A DNA stretch of 64,000 nt, taken from Actinomycetes bacterium (lineage in GTDB: Bacteria > Actinomycetota > Acidimicrobiia > Acidimicrobiales > Ilumatobacteraceae). Shown one piece after another: positions 62,438 to 64,000 of this stretch. The DNA lies in NCBI GenBank assembly GCA_029782355.1, contig JAKOUY010000011.1:310001-374000 (forward strand), read 5' to 3'. Position numbers and translations under genes: made by a program. Every line of letters begins with the position of its first letter. Positions within the stretch are counted from its first letter, which is position 1. The notes beneath the pieces are model-generated. The model searched no databases. It worked only from the letters and a program-made list of their open reading frames with translations, and was not told the DNA's origin.

Positions 62438-63956
62438 CCAGCGCACCGACCCACAGCAACCAGGTCAGCGGCCGGCGGCGGACGTCCACCGTCGCCGTGC
62501 CGGCGTCGTCCGCCGTCACCAGGGCGACCTGCACGTCCTCCCACGGACCACGGCGCACCGCCGTCTCCGCCAGCACCCCGCCGAGGTCGGCGTAGGCCAC
62601 CAGGCTCGGCGCCACGCGGTGGCCGTCGACCTGGAGCCGAGCCACGACGGCGCGAGCATCGGGTCGCGGTCCGGGGCGGACGTCGAGCCCGTCCAAGGTG
62701 ACGGGAAGGCCGGCTCCGGGCACGGTCCGCCCGGCGGCCAGGCGGATCCGCTCGGCCCGATCGAAGGTCGTGGCGGCCACCCCGGCCAGCAGCACGATGA
62801 TCCCGAGGTGGGCCAGGAGACCCCCACCACCGCGGTGACGCCGGCGGAGCACCTCGCCGACCAGGAGGACGAGTCCGACCAGGGCGACCGGGCCGACCAC
62901 ACGGGCGAAGAAGACCCCGCGCACGGCCACCCGCCGGCCGGTCACCCACCCGACGACGGTCGGAGCGAACGTGCCGACGGCGACGAGGGCGGCGACCACC
63001 CCGAGCGGCACGGCCCCGGCTGGGCGCGGCGCCGGATCCGGTCCGCGCTCCGGTCCGGTGTCCGGATCCATGTCCGGACCGAGGTGGTGCCGTGCCGTCA
63101 TCGGCGACGCCGCCAGCCAGGCGAGCGAGGCGAGGCACAGAGCGACGAACAGCCAACCCACCGCCGGATGATCGGCGAAGCCATGGATCGATGGCGTTCG
63201 CCCGCTGCGGACCATGGCCGAACCGGCCAGCACGGCGATCCACGGCACCATCGCCCACCGCCGCCGGTGCCCGACGTGCAGGGCGACCAGCGCCGACAGC
63301 CAGACCACGAGCGAGCTGTTCTCCACCGGGTCCCACGCCCAGTACCCGCCCCATCCCTGCTCGGCGTAGCTCCACCAGGCCCCGATGGTCATCGCCGCGG
63401 CCACCAGGGAGACGGCCCACCGCAGGGCGCGGCTGGGCGACCGACCAGCGGCCGCGGCGAGGGCGGCGGCGAGGGCCGCACCGAACCCGGCATAGAGCAC
63501 CGGCGGGTGCACGGCCATGGCCGGATGCTCGAGGATCGGCGTCAGACCGGCGCCGCGCACCGCCGGGAGCGCCGCGCGGGTCAGCGGATTGGCGGCGAGG
63601 AGCCCGCCGATCAGCACCGTGGCCGACGTCGCCGCGCCCGCCACCATGACTCCAGCCGGCGGGCGGGGGCGGCTGCGGAGCGTGGCCACCCACGCCGCCG
63701 TGCACACCGCCGCGGCGAACACCGAGAGCGAGCCGGCCGGCCCGCCCCACAGCGCGGCCAGCCGGTACGGCCACGCTGCGCCCTGCCGGCTGGTCTCGGC
63801 GACGTAGGCGATGGTGACGTCGGTCTGCCACAGGGCCCACGCCAGCCGCCCGACCACGGCCCAGGCGATCAGGGTGCTCGCCACGATCACGGACGCCGCC
63901 ACTGCCCAGACCGCCCCGGCGGGCCCGAGGCGCTCACGGTCCGAGCGAGCGGTCAC
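62373..63956 (-). CDS. Cytochrome c assembly protein, CcmF/CcsA type
   Basis: A 527-residue polytopic membrane protein with the heme-handling WWD motif WGGYWAWDPVENSSLVVWL near residue 205 and conserved His-containing stretches (LEHPAMAVHPPVLYAGFGAAL; GRTPSIHGFADH). About eleven membrane segments precede a soluble C-terminal domain and a last segment. It is shorter than typical CcmF (about 650). CcmF takes heme from CcmE and ligates it to apocytochrome c; no partner ccm gene is within the window. GTG start at 63956. Its last 65 nt overlap the 3' end of the convergent VWA gene. Confidence 0.88.
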   Translation of the reverse strand: MTARSDRERLGPAGAVWAVAASVIVASTLIAWAVVGRLAWALWQTDVTIAYVAETSRQGAAWPYRLAALWGGPAGSLSVFAAAVCTAAWVATLRSRPRPPAGVMVAGAATSATVLIGGLLAANPLTRAALPAVRGAGLTPILEHPAMAVHPPVLYAGFGAALAAALAAAAGRSPSRALRWAVSLVAAAMTIGAWWSYAEQGWGGYWAWDPVENSSLVVWLSALVALHVGHRRRWAMVPWIAVLAGSAMVRSGRTPSIHGFADHPAVGWLFVALCLASLAWLAASPMTARHHLGPDMDPDTGPERGPDPAPRPAGAVPLGVVAALVAVGTFAPTVVGWVTGRRVAVRGVFFARVVGPVALVGLVLLVGEVLRRRHRGGGGLLAHLGIIVLLAGVAATTFDRAERIRLAAGRTVPGAGLPVTLDGLDVRPGPRPDARAVVARLQVDGHRVAPSLVAYADLGGVLAETAVRRGPWEDVQVALVTADDAGTATVDVRRRPLTWLLWVGALVTVAGAVPRRRGADASVPPGR

Positions 63957-64000
63957 CGGGCCAGTCTGGCCGACGGTTGCCGGTCGCCGGGGTCGGCGGG

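Overview
The window is a 64-kb piece of a high-GC, gene-dense chromosome with many overlapping stop/start codons and frequent GTG starts. A mycothiol S-conjugate amidase-like gene, a PimA-like mannosyltransferase and a pdxST-yebC-ruvCAB-yajC-secDF-apt-relA gene order, known from Mycobacterium, point to an actinobacterium. Retained queA-tgt and eukaryote-style fused enzymes make a deep-branching group such as Acidimicrobiia plausible, but that placement is inference. No rRNA, tRNA, CRISPR array, transposase or phage gene was seen, and no gene-free stretch exceeds about 220 bases.

Layout. (a) 1-5251: end of an unrecognised gene, a DrrAB/NodIJ-like ABC exporter (one ATPase, two permeases), a GMC oxidoreductase fused to a gluconate-2-dehydrogenase subunit-3-like tail, and a small hypothetical gene. 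(b) 5269-13574, minus strand: queA-tgt-yajC-secD-secF-apt-relA. (c) 13647-22291: a sugar module with dienelactone hydrolase, GH4 glycosidase, DeoR-type regulator, PfkB kinase and a binding-protein ABC importer without its ATPase, followed by mca. (d) 22456-24672: ruvC-ruvA-ruvB. (e) 24888-40846: a lipid/polyketide synthase locus with an acyl-CoA dehydrogenase, a 2588-residue KS-AT-KS-ACP-KR-DH synthase, an 1837-residue eukaryote-style multidomain carboxylase and a phosphopantetheinyl transferase. (f) 40893-45000: gpsA, a peroxiredoxin, yebC, pdxT and pdxS. (g) 44831-50000: an autoregulatory-looking GntR/YtrA gene with a DUF1648-like membrane protein, then DUF3048, htpX, lemA and a mannosyltransferase. 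(h) 50097-62437: a tightly coupled membrane protein - ABC exporter - DUF4175-like - MoxR - DUF58 - giant VWA operon. (i) a CcmF/CcsA-type cytochrome c assembly gene at the right end.

The most distinctive part is region (e). The synthase resembles PfaA-type 'secondary lipid' synthases: the AT carries a malonyl-type HAFH motif, both KS domains have intact Cys/His residues, and KR and DH are present, but no ER, thioesterase or methyltransferase is visible. The adjacent carboxylase keeps a biotinyl-lysine domain, an ACC-like central region and a carboxyltransferase, but its biotin carboxylase domain has lost the ATP-grasp core. The synthase ACP has Thr where phosphopantetheine-carrying Ser is expected, and that segment's codon use differs from the rest of the gene. 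Regions (c) and (e-f) appear inserted into what in Mycobacterium is one conserved block (pdxS-pdxT-yebC / ruvCAB / yajC-secDF-apt-relA), because all the flanking block genes still point the same way.

Several starts (GMC gene, apt, queA, ruvC, lemA, ytrA-like, deoR-like) have a TAnnnT-type hexamer ending 6-7 nt before the start codon and no Shine-Dalgarno sequence, consistent with leaderless transcripts.
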